DNA of 64,000 nt from Leptospira brenneri. GTDB lineage: Bacteria; Spirochaetota; Leptospiria; Leptospirales; Leptospiraceae. The translations under genes and the position numbers were made by a program. Below are positions 44,383 through 53,610 of this stretch, piece by piece. Numbering within the stretch: the first letter of the stretch is position 1; the number at the start of each line of letters is the position of its first letter. The stretch covers positions 186,001 to 250,000 of the forward strand of contig NZ_NPDQ01000002.1 of assembly GCF_002812125.1 (NCBI RefSeq), in the 5' to 3' direction. The notes under the pieces were generated by a model. That model was not told the origin of the DNA, ran no database searches, and was given only the letters and a program-made list of their open reading frames with translations.

Positions 44383-45741
44383 GTGGTTCGTTTTTATAAG
44401 CTTGTAACATTGTTTTTGCTAGGTATCTCGCCATTTTTTTACCTTTGGCCAGATGCGGTAGATTTTTATGACTTACCAAAGTTAGTTGGAGAAAAGTCAT
44501 ACGAATTGAAACTAAAGGAAATGGAAATTGAGCGAAAAAAAGTTGATATTGACTCAAAAACTCTACGTTATTTACCTTCCGTTAACCTTGACCATTCTCC
44601 TTTTTTTGAATCTTTACGTGGCGATGGCTATAACAGAAAAGGTTGGAGCACATCTTTAAATCTCAATTGGAATTTCCAAGAACAAGGAAATACAGTTCTT
44701 ACTAATATGATTATGGAATTGGAATATGAGCGATTGTTGTTAGAATACAAAGCTTTGTTCCAAAAAGAACTATTTGACCAGGCTTTTCAATATGCAGAAA
44801 CATTGAAACTTCTGGCATTTTATGATTATGATTTTTCGAATGAAGCCGGTGCTGATAAACAATTTCAGACAGTCCAAAAACTTTATAAACAAGGAATAGA
44901 ATCTTATTTAGTAACACAAAACTCCAAAGTAGATTATTTCTTTTATAAATATAATGTAACTAAATCGAGATTGGACCAACAAAAAAGTCAGTCAATCTTT
45001 AGAAGAAAGTTTTTATTAAAAGAAGTTTCTTTGAAACAAATTCCGGAACGGGAATACAAAATTTTACCTTTGGAATCGACTTTATCTGAATATGAGAAGA
45101 ATTTAACCGATTTAAATTTTGATATTATTTTGACTATCAATCAAGTAAAGATATTGGAAGTGCAAAAGTTAGTTCGTTTTAATGAACTTTGGGTTCCTGA
45201 TTTTTTTGTGAATGTTTACAATCAATCCAGTCGTGAGTCGTTTTCTGGATTAAGTGGAACGTGGACAAACTCCATGGAAGTTTATGATTATAGCCGTAAT
45301 GACTTTAGTCGGTATGCCAGGTCATCTGATGCAGATTTTAATGTTGGTGGAAATTTTGGATTTAGATTCCCTTTATTTAATCGTTGGTTGTCTAAAAATG
45401 AATTTGATAAATCAAAAATTGAAATTAAATTAGCAAAGTCCCAGTCACAGTTTCTGCGAGAGAATACTGGATTATATCTTTATGAGCTCATACAACAACA
45501 TAATAATTTAGTTGAGTTGTATGACATTTCTCGTGAAAGCAAAAGAATAGCCGAAGAAAATTATCAAATTATGGAAAAAGCATATAAAACGGGCTCTGCT
45601 TCTGTAATTGAATTACAAACGGTTGATAGACGCCTTCGCGATGTAATGCGAAATGAAATTCAAAACCGTTATGATTTGATTCAACTTAGACTTCAAATTG
45701 GTCTCCTTCTCGGAGACACTATGAAATTTTTGACCAATTAA
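44383..45741 (+). CDS. TolC-like outer-membrane factor of the exporter locus
   Basis: 452 residues from GTG 44383, nine bases after the second exporter. A signal peptide (FYKLVTLFLLGISPFFYLW) is followed by two long helical repeats (about 95-215, with QKELFDQAFQYAETLKLLAF, and about 340-445, with AKSQSQFLRENTGLYLYELI) separated by beta-rich segments that would form the outer-membrane barrel. The overall identity to TolC is low by eye. The context (exporters plus HlyD protein) makes the role as exit duct the best interpretation. Confidence 0.75.
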   Translation: MVRFYKLVTLFLLGISPFFYLWPDAVDFYDLPKLVGEKSYELKLKEMEIERKKVDIDSKTLRYLPSVNLDHSPFFESLRGDGYNRKGWSTSLNLNWNFQEQGNTVLTNMIMELEYERLLLEYKALFQKELFDQAFQYAETLKLLAFYDYDFSNEAGADKQFQTVQKLYKQGIESYLVTQNSKVDYFFYKYNVTKSRLDQQKSQSIFRRKFLLKEVSLKQIPEREYKILPLESTLSEYEKNLTDLNFDIILTINQVKILEVQKLVRFNELWVPDFFVNVYNQSSRESFSGLSGTWTNSMEVYDYSRNDFSRYARSSDADFNVGGNFGFRFPLFNRWLSKNEFDKSKIEIKLAKSQSQFLRENTGLYLYELIQQHNNLVELYDISRESKRIAEENYQIMEKAYKTGSASVIELQTVDRRLRDVMRNEIQNRYDLIQLRLQIGLLLGDTMKFLTN

Positions 45742-46100
45742 AGATCTGTTGGCCTGGTATGATTTTGTTCTGGATCAAATTCAGCAATTCCACATCTTTC
45801 CTTTTTCCATTGTTTTAAAATTTCATCTGATTTTAACTTATTCTGATACTGAATGTACGGTGTTGTGAGAATTGGAAGTAGAAAGATGGGTGAAAATGCA
45901 GAATTGAGAAGAGAAAAAACCACAATAAGTCCTAGTGTCAATGTGTTTTCATCGAAAACTTCTGTGACTTGCCTTTTCGTTTGGTAATAATATGCTAAAC
46001 ACTCTTCTGTATTGTTGGCAGGGTGAAAAGGAATACTGACGCAGCCAATAATACTAAATAGATTTAAAACTACAATGATTCGGATAAATTTTGAATACAT
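45738..46100 (-). CDS. Hypothetical lipoprotein
   Basis: 120 residues. The signal peptide ends in FSIIGC, a spirochete lipobox, with the Cys at residue 20. A second hydrophobic stretch (LGLIVVFSLLNSAFSPIFLL) lies at about residues 56-76, and the C-terminus is polar and charged. No family recognised. It overlaps the preceding lipoprotein gene by 31 bases and the end of the TolC-like gene by four bases on the opposite strand. Confidence 0.6.
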   Translation of the reverse strand: MYSKFIRIIVVLNLFSIIGCVSIPFHPANNTEECLAYYYQTKRQVTEVFDENTLTLGLIVVFSLLNSAFSPIFLLPILTTPYIQYQNKLKSDEILKQWKKERCGIAEFDPEQNHTRPTDL

Positions 46101-46645
46101 GTTCTAACTGCTTCCAAATTTGTTTCTTCAATCATTCGTTGAAAGTTTCGCACTTTGAATAGACCATATAAAAATTCCGATGTGTTTCCATTTTTGGAGA
46201 TGGTCTCCTCTTTAATAAGAGTTTTGTTTTTATAAAGTTTATATTTGAAATCAACTGTGTATTCAGCTAATCTATATTGGATGGGCCAAACCATTGTGAA
46301 TGGCCATAGAGCAGGCCAAGTATACCACCAATTGTATTTGTCTTCATAATGGGATTTCATTTCAACATCAATGGTATAAAAATCGGATGTAATTTTCGCA
46401 TCCAATTCAGTAACGACATTTGGAAATAGACCGGAAGAGGTTAGGTGACCTTTCCACGCCATCCGCCAAGCATCTGTGTAAACTCCGCGATCTGCCGAAA
46501 GGATTTCAAACTTTCCAATCACTAAGGGAAGGTTAGTTTGTGTTCGATTTGTATTTCCATTCGGAGATGGAGGTGGTACCTGACGCAAATCAACAGAACA
46601 GTGAATGAGTAAAAAAAACAATAGATAAGAGGGGATGGTTCTCAT
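46070..46645 (-). CDS. Hypothetical lipoprotein
   Basis: 191 residues with a lipoprotein signal (SYLLFFLLIHCS, Cys at about 16). After a Pro/Asn/Thr-rich linker comes a beta-rich region with many aromatic residues, including NWWYTWPALWPFTMVWPIQY near 124, an unusual Trp-rich patch. No family recognised. Its 31-base overlap with the next small lipoprotein suggests coupled translation and a joint role at the outer membrane. Confidence 0.6.
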   Translation of the reverse strand: MRTIPSYLLFFLLIHCSVDLRQVPPPSPNGNTNRTQTNLPLVIGKFEILSADRGVYTDAWRMAWKGHLTSSGLFPNVVTELDAKITSDFYTIDVEMKSHYEDKYNWWYTWPALWPFTMVWPIQYRLAEYTVDFKYKLYKNKTLIKEETISKNGNTSEFLYGLFKVRNFQRMIEETNLEAVRTCIQNLSESL

Positions 46646-46686
46646 TTTTCAGGTATTTAGAATGATTGGTTTCTGAAATGAATCAA

Positions 46687-47985
46687 TCAATTTTCCTTAA
46701 GTTTATAGATTTGTATATGGTTTTCTATTGTTTGTTCCCATTGGTATTGTTTCGGTATCGGGGGAATTTGAGTGATTAATGGAAATTGGTAAAATATTAA
46801 ATAGTCTGCGTAATCATCGTGATTGGGTAAAAACAAATAAACACTTGTTCGGTTTGCTAAATACTGTGGTACGTTGGAAACTATGGATTTTCCTTCAAAT
46901 AAAGTCCGCAAGGTTTTTACATCTTCTTGGGAAACACCTGGATTCATAAAATCTTTTCTAAAGGAATAAGACTTGGAAGGTGGTCCCCAAAAAATAAATA
47001 AACAAATGGAAACAAATACTGACAAGTAAAGAAACAAACGACTGTTTTTTGGATGAAGGTTTTCTATAGATTCCGTAAAACTAAGTATTATGATGGGAAT
47101 GGCAACAAAGCTATGGTGAGTGAATGGAGTTTTATTTACTTCATAACTAGAAAAAAGGGAATATAAAAAATAAGGAACTAAGCAGAGAATGAGTTTGTTT
47201 CGAAATTGAAAAAATAAAAAAGGTAAGTTTAGAAATAAAAGGAGATAAGGAAATAAATGTAAATTGTTTAAGGCAGCTATCGGATTTTGGTAACGCTCTA
47301 AGTGGGCAGGCAAAGGAATTTCTGAACCAGAGTTTTGGAGTTCTCCGAGTAAAAGGATACAAAGAAAAAAGTAGACTAAAGAAATGATTCCAATCAAGAT
47401 ACTTTCTTTTTTTCTAAATTTGTATTCTAAGAAAGCAAAAACAATCCAAACGAGTGCACATTCTTCTTTTACAAACAAACTGAAAGTAAAAAACAAAATC
47501 CACCAGACAGAATTTTGTTTCCAAAAGTGATAAAATAAAAAAAATAAAGGAATCCAAAGAACTTCTGGATGGAAATCAAAAATTTGAATCCAGTAAATTG
47601 GTAAATAGAGTCCGTATAACAAAGGGAAGATCCATTGATAAAAGTCATTTTTTTTGTAAAATGGAAAAATGAGAATCGGTGAACTTAGAACAAATGCCTG
47701 GAATATTAGTAAACTCTCTACAAAAGGAAAAAATTTATATAATAAAGATAGTGGATAAATATACAAATTGATATGATCAGAAAAATAATGATGAAGATTG
47801 CCACTAACTCCTAAAGTAGTGACTGCTTTTGCATTATGAATCAAATTATAAAATAGATTTTCAAAAAGACCGATGTCTACACCGGCACCCATATTTTGGT
47901 AACGAAAGATTGATCTTTCTGATAAAAAATAAAATACAACCAACCAAAGTAATATGGATGGAAGGTGGTAACGAAAACTTTTCAT
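46687..47985 (-). CDS. DUF2079-like polytopic membrane protein
   Basis: 432 residues with about ten membrane helices. Features near the N-terminus (GVDIGLFENLFYNLIHN, about residues 35-51) and HHYFSDHINLYIYPL near 65 match the conserved start of the DUF2079 family, thought to be glycosyltransferase-like by fold; the first loop has the Asp-x-Gly-x-Phe pattern. FDFHPEVLWIPLF follows at about 137. Function is unknown; a role in surface glycan assembly is possible. It starts two bases after the stop of the FAD dehydrogenase gene. Confidence 0.7.
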   Translation of the reverse strand: MKSFRYHLPSILLWLVVFYFLSERSIFRYQNMGAGVDIGLFENLFYNLIHNAKAVTTLGVSGNLHHYFSDHINLYIYPLSLLYKFFPFVESLLIFQAFVLSSPILIFPFYKKNDFYQWIFPLLYGLYLPIYWIQIFDFHPEVLWIPLFFLFYHFWKQNSVWWILFFTFSLFVKEECALVWIVFAFLEYKFRKKESILIGIISLVYFFLCILLLGELQNSGSEIPLPAHLERYQNPIAALNNLHLFPYLLLFLNLPFLFFQFRNKLILCLVPYFLYSLFSSYEVNKTPFTHHSFVAIPIIILSFTESIENLHPKNSRLFLYLSVFVSICLFIFWGPPSKSYSFRKDFMNPGVSQEDVKTLRTLFEGKSIVSNVPQYLANRTSVYLFLPNHDDYADYLIFYQFPLITQIPPIPKQYQWEQTIENHIQIYKLKEN

Positions 47986-47987
47986 TT

Positions 47988-49550
47988 TTACTTAGAGAAA
48001 CTTCCAGTAATCGCAGCCTCAGCACATTTCATTCCATCGATGGCAGCAGATACGATCCCACCTGCATAACCTGCACCTTCCCCACAAGGAAACAATCCTT
48101 TGATTCGAATGTGTTCTAATGTTTCTGGGTTTCTCGGAACTTGGATGGGTGAAGATGTACGTGTTTCTGGTGCGTGGATGATGGCTTCGTTAGTAAAGTA
48201 TCCTTTCATAGAAGAATCGAATTCTTGAAATCCTTTTTTTAGAGCATCTGCAATGAGTGGAGGAAGTAATTCTGAAAGTGAAACTGATACGAGTCCTGGA
48301 GTATAGGAAGTTTTTGGAAGCTCGGCTGAAACTTTGTTGTTTGTGAAATCAACCATACGTTGTGCTGGAGCTTTCTGTGTGCCTCCATTCATTAAAAATG
48401 CTTTTTGTTCTATAGAGGATTGGTATTGGAGAGCAGAAAACACTCCATAAGATTCAAATGGCTTAAAATCATCAAATCGAAGTTCTACGACGATTCCAGA
48501 GTTGGCAGTTGGACGAGAACGTTCCGCACTTGACCAACCGTTGGTGACAACTTCTCCTGGTTTGGTGGCACAAGGAGCAATGACCCCACCTGGGCACATA
48601 CAAAAACTATAAACACCTCTTCCATTGATCTGTTTTACAAGGGAATATTCCGAAGCCGGTAATAATGGATTTTTAACATCACAATGATATTGAATAGAAT
48701 CAATCAAACTTTGCGGATGTTCGACTCTAACACCAATCGCAAGAGGTTTGGTTTCAATTTCGATTCCTTTTTCATATAGGAGTTGAAACATTTCTCTGCC
48801 GGAATGACCGGTTGCAATGATCACATTTTTTGCTTTCCATTGATCACCAGATGCTGACTTAACCCCAGCTATGGAATTACCAACAAGAATTAGGTCGGTG
48901 ATTCTTGTTTTAAAGTGAATTTCTCCACCTGCAGATAAAATACACTCTCTAATATTTTGGATGATACGAGGAAGTTTGTTAGTTCCGATATGTGGGTGTG
49001 CATCAACTAGTATTTGTTTGGTGGCACCGAAACTAACTAAATATTCCAAAACCTTTCGAATATTACCCCGTTTTTTAGATCTTGTATAAAGTTTTCCATC
49101 TGAATAAGTTCCGGCTCCTCCTTCTCCAAAACAATAGTTGGAATCTTCGTTTACAATGTGATGGACATTGATTCCCCGAAGATCTTCCACTCGATCTTTT
49201 ACATTTTTTCCTCGTTCCAGGATGATTGGTTTTTTTCCCAATTCTAAGACGCGTAAGGCAGCAAAAAGTCCAGCGGGTCCTGCACCAATGATAATTACCG
49301 GCTCTGCTAAATTTACATTAGGGAAATTCGGAGTAGGATATTCTAATGGAATATAATCTTCGTTTACATATACATCTAAACGTAATTGAAAAACCACATT
49401 CCTTTGTCTGGCATCAATCGAACGAGAAGTACATTCAATATGTTTGATATCAGATTTTGGAATTTTATTTTGTTTAGATACAAATTGTAACAAATGATCT
49501 GGATTTGTTGCAATCTCTGGAGTGACTCTGACATTTAATTCTAGTTTCAA
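47988..49550 (-). CDS. FAD-dependent dehydrogenase (COG2509-like)
   Basis: 520 residues. An N-terminal domain of about 85 residues precedes the FAD-binding Rossmann motif EPVIIIGAGPAGLFAALRV near 90. The family block ERGKNVKDR follows, then NYCFGEGGAGTYSDGKLYTR near 140. The C-terminal FAD contacts include FPCGEGAGYAGGIVSAAIDG near 490. The family is annotated as uncharacterised FAD-utilising dehydrogenases, often loosely called geranylgeranyl-reductase-like. The substrate is unknown. No membrane segment is seen. Confidence 0.85.
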   Translation of the reverse strand: MKLELNVRVTPEIATNPDHLLQFVSKQNKIPKSDIKHIECTSRSIDARQRNVVFQLRLDVYVNEDYIPLEYPTPNFPNVNLAEPVIIIGAGPAGLFAALRVLELGKKPIILERGKNVKDRVEDLRGINVHHIVNEDSNYCFGEGGAGTYSDGKLYTRSKKRGNIRKVLEYLVSFGATKQILVDAHPHIGTNKLPRIIQNIRECILSAGGEIHFKTRITDLILVGNSIAGVKSASGDQWKAKNVIIATGHSGREMFQLLYEKGIEIETKPLAIGVRVEHPQSLIDSIQYHCDVKNPLLPASEYSLVKQINGRGVYSFCMCPGGVIAPCATKPGEVVTNGWSSAERSRPTANSGIVVELRFDDFKPFESYGVFSALQYQSSIEQKAFLMNGGTQKAPAQRMVDFTNNKVSAELPKTSYTPGLVSVSLSELLPPLIADALKKGFQEFDSSMKGYFTNEAIIHAPETRTSSPIQVPRNPETLEHIRIKGLFPCGEGAGYAGGIVSAAIDGMKCAEAAITGSFSK

Positions 49551-49591
49551 GGTTAAATTGCTAATCCAAATCTCAAAATTATGATAACTGA

Positions 49592-50206
49592 TTATGGGGT
49601 TTTTTGATTCAAACCCTTTTTCATTAAAGATGCAATCGCTTTTTCATTTTCTCCAGACATCAAATCTAAATTTGAAATCACAAGATTTCTTCGTTCGACT
49701 GAGTGGTTCTGGCTTAATTTCTGTTTTCCTTCAATATGGGTGATTTTGATTTCAAAAGGAACGATTCCTTTTTTTAATCCTTCAATGTAATTTGTATCCA
49801 CAGAATCAATTTTATATTTAGAATCCTGGGATTCAAAACGTTTGACCAAGTTTAGTAAACTTTCATGAATTTTTTTTGGATCTTCTACAGTTGTTAAAAT
49901 TCCTTTTACATGTACGGCTGTGAAATTCCAAGTAGGGACCGCGCGTTCTGTTTCATACCAAGCAGGAGAGATATAACAATGAGGTCCAGAAAATATGCAA
50001 AGTACTTCTGTTCCACTAGAAAGCGATTGTGGATTTGGTTTTGCAAAGTGACCGATTAAGGATTTTTTATCTTCAGAGAGGAGGAGCGGTAAATGAGTGG
50101 CCATCATCTCTCCTTGGTTATTAGAAACTAGGATAGAAAATGGATTTTCGTCGATGGATTGATAAATGAAATTTGTTTCCATTTGAAAATGATCGGGAAT
50201 GTACAC
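49592..50206 (-). CDS. PaiB-type FMN-binding protein
   Basis: 204 residues. The start MYIPDHFQMETN and the stretch ATHLPLLLSEDKKSLIGHFAKPNP (read in two parts around residues 36-60) are hallmarks of the PaiB family of split-barrel flavin-binding proteins, described in Bacillus as a negative transcriptional regulator. AVPTWNFTAVHVKG near 88 supports it. A GNAT acetyltransferase gene lies 24 bases upstream, echoing the paiA-paiB pair of Bacillus, although that GNAT is not clearly PaiA. Confidence 0.85.
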   Translation of the reverse strand: MYIPDHFQMETNFIYQSIDENPFSILVSNNQGEMMATHLPLLLSEDKKSLIGHFAKPNPQSLSSGTEVLCIFSGPHCYISPAWYETERAVPTWNFTAVHVKGILTTVEDPKKIHESLLNLVKRFESQDSKYKIDSVDTNYIEGLKKGIVPFEIKITHIEGKQKLSQNHSVERRNLVISNLDLMSGENEKAIASLMKKGLNQKTP

Positions 50207-50230
50207 AGTTACTTACTCCTTAAAAATGTG

Positions 50231-50680
50231 TTAACTAGATTTCCAAAAGTAAGTTAAAAATTCCTTCTCTTGTTCAAATCCTTCATTTGTATACAAAGTG
50301 CGAGCTTCGTTGTTATGTGTGGATGTAGAAAGCTCTAATCCTTTTCCTGAATTTGATTTTGTAAAGGACTTTGCTTCAGCAATTAATTGTTTGGCGATTC
50401 CTTGTTTGCGAAATGTTTTTTTCACAAATAGATCGTTGAGGAGGTATGATCTCTGCATCGAGATAGAAGAGAATACCGGATAAAGTTGAGTGAATCCTGC
50501 GATTTCGCCCGTATTCGGATCCTCAGCTACAAAAATAATGGACTGAGCATGTTCCATTCGATCTTGTAAGAAACGAGAAGCACCTGTTATGTTGGGATTT
50601 TGTCCATAGAACTGTCTATATTCATCAAACACCGGAGAGATTTTAGAAACGTCTTTATAGTTAGCTTGTCTTATTTTCAT
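50231..50680 (-). CDS. GNAT-family N-acetyltransferase
   Basis: 149 residues. Motif A is KTFRKQGIAKQLIAEAKSF near residues 90-108, and motif B is LELSTSTHNNEARTLYTNEGF near 115 (residues read in two parts). The N-terminus starts MKIRQANYKDV, typical of GNATs. The substrate is unknown. The ATG overlaps the preceding membrane-protein gene by 20 bases. Confidence 0.85.
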   Translation of the reverse strand: MKIRQANYKDVSKISPVFDEYRQFYGQNPNITGASRFLQDRMEHAQSIIFVAEDPNTGEIAGFTQLYPVFSSISMQRSYLLNDLFVKKTFRKQGIAKQLIAEAKSFTKSNSGKGLELSTSTHNNEARTLYTNEGFEQEKEFLTYFWKSS

Positions 50681-51077
50681 ATTTTGGTACCAATGAGAAA
50701 CAAATTGCCGATAAAATTGCTGTTACCGGTGTAGCCAGTAAAGTTTCTAAATCAGTGACTGCAACAAGATTCCCTACGGTATTGGCTAAAAATATAAATC
50801 CAATGAGACCAAATACAATACGTATCCAAAGAGGCACCAAACCTTTGTTTAGGTATTGGATGTATTGAAAACTGGCCCATAAAAAAAACGCATTTACGAT
50901 TAGGGAAACCGATTCCATAACATACATTTCTTCTAAGTTTCCCAGTCGTCCTCCCCAAAGATATTTGTAGGGAATGACTTGGAACAAAGCAAGGATATGG
51001 AAGATCATCGTAAATGAAAACAAACCGATTAAAATTTTGCTCGCGATGGATCTGATTTTTTTAGATGGATTCCACAT
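50661..51077 (-). CDS. Hypothetical small membrane protein
   Basis: About 138 residues with four hydrophobic segments. The start is ATG 51077 (MWNPSKKIRSIAS), preceded by AAGGAAA and lying one base after the DinB-like stop; an earlier in-frame start overlaps that gene by more than 50 bases and has no better site. WGGRLG-N-LEEM near the first loop resembles small conserved membrane proteins of unknown role. No family is assigned. Confidence 0.65.
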   Translation of the reverse strand: MWNPSKKIRSIASKILIGLFSFTMIFHILALFQVIPYKYLWGGRLGNLEEMYVMESVSLIVNAFFLWASFQYIQYLNKGLVPLWIRIVFGLIGFIFLANTVGNLVAVTDLETLLATPVTAILSAICFSLVPKYENKTS

Positions 51078-51078
51078 C

Positions 51079-51576
51079 TTATTTTCCTTTGGTTTGAAGA
51101 TAGAATACATAATCAATTTCTGGAGATTTCCCACCTAATTGAGTGATGGCTGCAGTGATTTGACCTCTATGATGAGTTCTGTGATTAAAGTTGTGTTGGA
51201 TCACATCGCAAAAAATAAGTTCGGCTTCAAATCCTCTCATGGTTTTATAACGAAAGATAGTTTGCCAAGCTGTATCATCAACTTTCTCTAACCAAGAATT
51301 CCATAATTCTAAACTTTGGAACATTCGACTATTTAATGTTTGGCGGTTTTGCTCGATCTCTTCACTTAATGATTTTGGGATATAAAGTTCTCCCACAAGG
51401 CGAGAATACCAAACTTTTTCAACAAGTAACAAATGGTTTAAAGTCCCATGTATCGATTTAAAAAATAAACAAACATCTTTTTTGTAGTTTTCGTCAGAGA
51501 TCGTTTCGAGTGATTCATATAAAAGATTTGTGGCCCAAATATGATAAGCATTGTTTCTTAAGAAAAAATCTTTCAT
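51079..51576 (-). CDS. DinB-family protein
   Basis: 165 residues, a DinB/YfiT-like four-helix bundle. The three metal His are in place: H48 in SIHGTLNHLL and two in HNFNHRTHHRGQ near residue 129-140. DinB proteins are often damage-induced or act as thiol-dependent transferases; a specific role cannot be read here. It is co-directional with the neighbours and followed after one base by the membrane-protein gene. Confidence 0.85.
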   Translation of the reverse strand: MKDFFLRNNAYHIWATNLLYESLETISDENYKKDVCLFFKSIHGTLNHLLLVEKVWYSRLVGELYIPKSLSEEIEQNRQTLNSRMFQSLELWNSWLEKVDDTAWQTIFRYKTMRGFEAELIFCDVIQHNFNHRTHHRGQITAAITQLGGKSPEIDYVFYLQTKGK

Positions 51577-51658
51577 AGAGAAAGAATTTTCTAAACGTTC
51601 GTGGAGATCAATGACTAATTTAGAGTTTGGTTTATTGCGGAAATTTGTATTTTTAGTT

Positions 51659-52828
51659 TTAATAAATGAAGAAACTTACGAGAACTGTCGCGATTACGAC
51701 TGTCCAGGAAGGTATTTTCCAATATTCTAAAAGGAAAAATCCGAATGTTGCTAGGGCAAAGTCTTTGGCAGTAAAAATCGCATTTGTCCAAACAGGTTGG
51801 TAAAATGCAGCGATTAATATTCCAACCACAGCGGCATTGATTCCTAACATTGCTTTTCGAATGTTTGGATTCTTTTTTAGATTTTCCCAGAATGGTAAAA
51901 TACCAATGATGAGAAGAAAAGAAGGTAAAAAAGCCGCCACCAAACAAATAGTAGCTCCTGTATAAAGATTTGGTTCTAACTTTGATACCGCTCCTAAATA
52001 TCCGCTAAATGCAAATAATGGACCAGGTATGGCATTTGAGATTCCATATCCCGCAAGAAAAAGGTCATGGTCCACCCAACCAGAAGGAACTACTTCTGCT
52101 TGTAAAAGAGGGAGGACAACATGTCCGCCACCAAATACAAGTGCTCCTGCTCTGTAAAAACTATCCACTAGTTTGATTTCTTGGTAGGGATAAATCTCTC
52201 TTAGGATTGGAAGGCCGATCAGTAGTCCGAAAAAAAGACATAAAAATAAAATTCCTAATTTTTTGTTTCCTTTATGGAGAGGTTCATGAGGTAAATCATT
52301 GGATGGATTGAGAAAAAAGATACCAACGATTCCAAAAAAAATGAGAATTAGTATTTGAAGAAATGCAGATGTGAAAAAAAGAAGAATAACGCTTGTTATT
52401 GCTGTAATTGTAATTCTTTCTTTATCGGGACAAAGTTTTTTCCCCATTCCCAAAATGGCTTGGGCAACAACAGCGACTGCTACCACTTTTAGACCATGAA
52501 TCCAATTTTTGTGAACTGATAAGTCAATTTTGGTAACACCTAATCCAAAAAGAATGAGAATGATTGCGGATGGCAAAGTAAAACCAATCCAAGAAAGAGT
52601 CGCGCCAATCACTCCTCCCCTTGTATATCCCAATGCCATTCCTACTTGGCTACTGGCAGGCCCAGGAAGGAACTGACAAAGTGATACTAAGTCGGCATAA
52701 GCTTGGGCATTGATCCATCTTTTTTTTGTTACATATTCGTTATGAAAATAACTTAAGTGAGCAATTGGTCCACCAAACGAAGTGCAACCGAGTTTTAATG
52801 CAGTAAAAAATATTTCTAAATATTTCAT
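51659..52828 (-). CDS. chrA: Chromate transporter (ChrA family)
   Basis: 389 residues, two homologous halves. The N-terminal half has GCTSFGGPIAHLSYFHNEYV near 14 and CQFLPGPASSQVGMALGYTR near 51; the C-terminal half has AGALVFGGGHVVLPLLQAE near 226 and AIPGPLFAFSGYLGA near 264. These paired FGG and PGP motifs define the CHR superfamily, which exports chromate by proton antiport. Long-form ChrA. Other anions are possible substrates. Confidence 0.9.
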   Translation of the reverse strand: MKYLEIFFTALKLGCTSFGGPIAHLSYFHNEYVTKKRWINAQAYADLVSLCQFLPGPASSQVGMALGYTRGGVIGATLSWIGFTLPSAIILILFGLGVTKIDLSVHKNWIHGLKVVAVAVVAQAILGMGKKLCPDKERITITAITSVILLFFTSAFLQILILIFFGIVGIFFLNPSNDLPHEPLHKGNKKLGILFLCLFFGLLIGLPILREIYPYQEIKLVDSFYRAGALVFGGGHVVLPLLQAEVVPSGWVDHDLFLAGYGISNAIPGPLFAFSGYLGAVSKLEPNLYTGATICLVAAFLPSFLLIIGILPFWENLKKNPNIRKAMLGINAAVVGILIAAFYQPVWTNAIFTAKDFALATFGFFLLEYWKIPSWTVVIATVLVSFFIY

Positions 52829-52839
52829 TGTTTTATTTT

Positions 52840-53601
52840 TTAAACCAAGTGAAAGATAGATTGTTTTTTGGTGTTTTCGAATTTAATTTCTTCGTTGGGA
52901 AAGTGATTCCAATGTTCTGCGGTTTGTTTCTGTTCGGGAAAGTTTGTATATAAAATATCAAAGGAAAATCGATCCAAATCATAATGCCCTTTGTGAATGA
53001 GATGAGCCGAAAATACAAATAAATCACCAGGAGAATGAGGAATTAGAATTTGATCAGAAAGATTTTCGTGGTTTTTTCTTCCTTCTAGTTCTAAACGAAC
53101 TTTTCTTTCTTCTTCCGTATCCCAACGATTGTGCGAACCTGGAATGAGCCAAATACCCGGATCCTTTTCTAAGGGAATCCGAAAGTGCCAAACAAAGTCT
53201 TTTTGGATTCTTTTGCTTTGTTCATCCTCTGGGATGCCTAAGTATTGAATGTCTCTATGCCAATAAGGAAGTTTACTTGGATCCTTTGGGTTAAAAAAAA
53301 TTTGTGTGTTGAGAAAGTAGGGAGGAGATTTGAATACAAGATCACAAACACCAAGTAGTGGGTCAGAATTGATAAATTGAAAGAGAGTTTCTCTATCTTT
53401 TTTATCTTTTGTAAACTTAGTGGAAGTGAGGTAAGCACTGTTTACATTTTTTGGATGATTAAATTCCTTTGACCATTCTTCGTTAGAAGGAATTAAAATT
53501 TTTTTTAAATCTTCAATTGTCTTTAGAGGAAAGAAGTTAGGGAACAAATAGTAACCCAAAGTTTCTAATTGTACTTTTGCTTTTGTCAAATCCTCTACCA
53601 T
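52840..53601 (-). CDS. Phytanoyl-CoA dioxygenase (PhyH)-family oxygenase
   Basis: 253 residues, cytoplasmic. The iron-binding HxD is in YWHRDIQY (H115, D117), the distal His is in FSAHLIHKGH near 200-206 and the 2-oxoglutarate Arg is likely R211 in DLDRFSFDILY. WLIPGSHNRWD near 151 is another family block. It probably hydroxylates a small lipid or amino-acid-like molecule; no partner hints at the substrate. Confidence 0.8.
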   Translation of the reverse strand: MVEDLTKAKVQLETLGYYLFPNFFPLKTIEDLKKILIPSNEEWSKEFNHPKNVNSAYLTSTKFTKDKKDRETLFQFINSDPLLGVCDLVFKSPPYFLNTQIFFNPKDPSKLPYWHRDIQYLGIPEDEQSKRIQKDFVWHFRIPLEKDPGIWLIPGSHNRWDTEEERKVRLELEGRKNHENLSDQILIPHSPGDLFVFSAHLIHKGHYDLDRFSFDILYTNFPEQKQTAEHWNHFPNEEIKFENTKKQSIFHLV

Positions 53602-53610
53602 AAAGATTGA

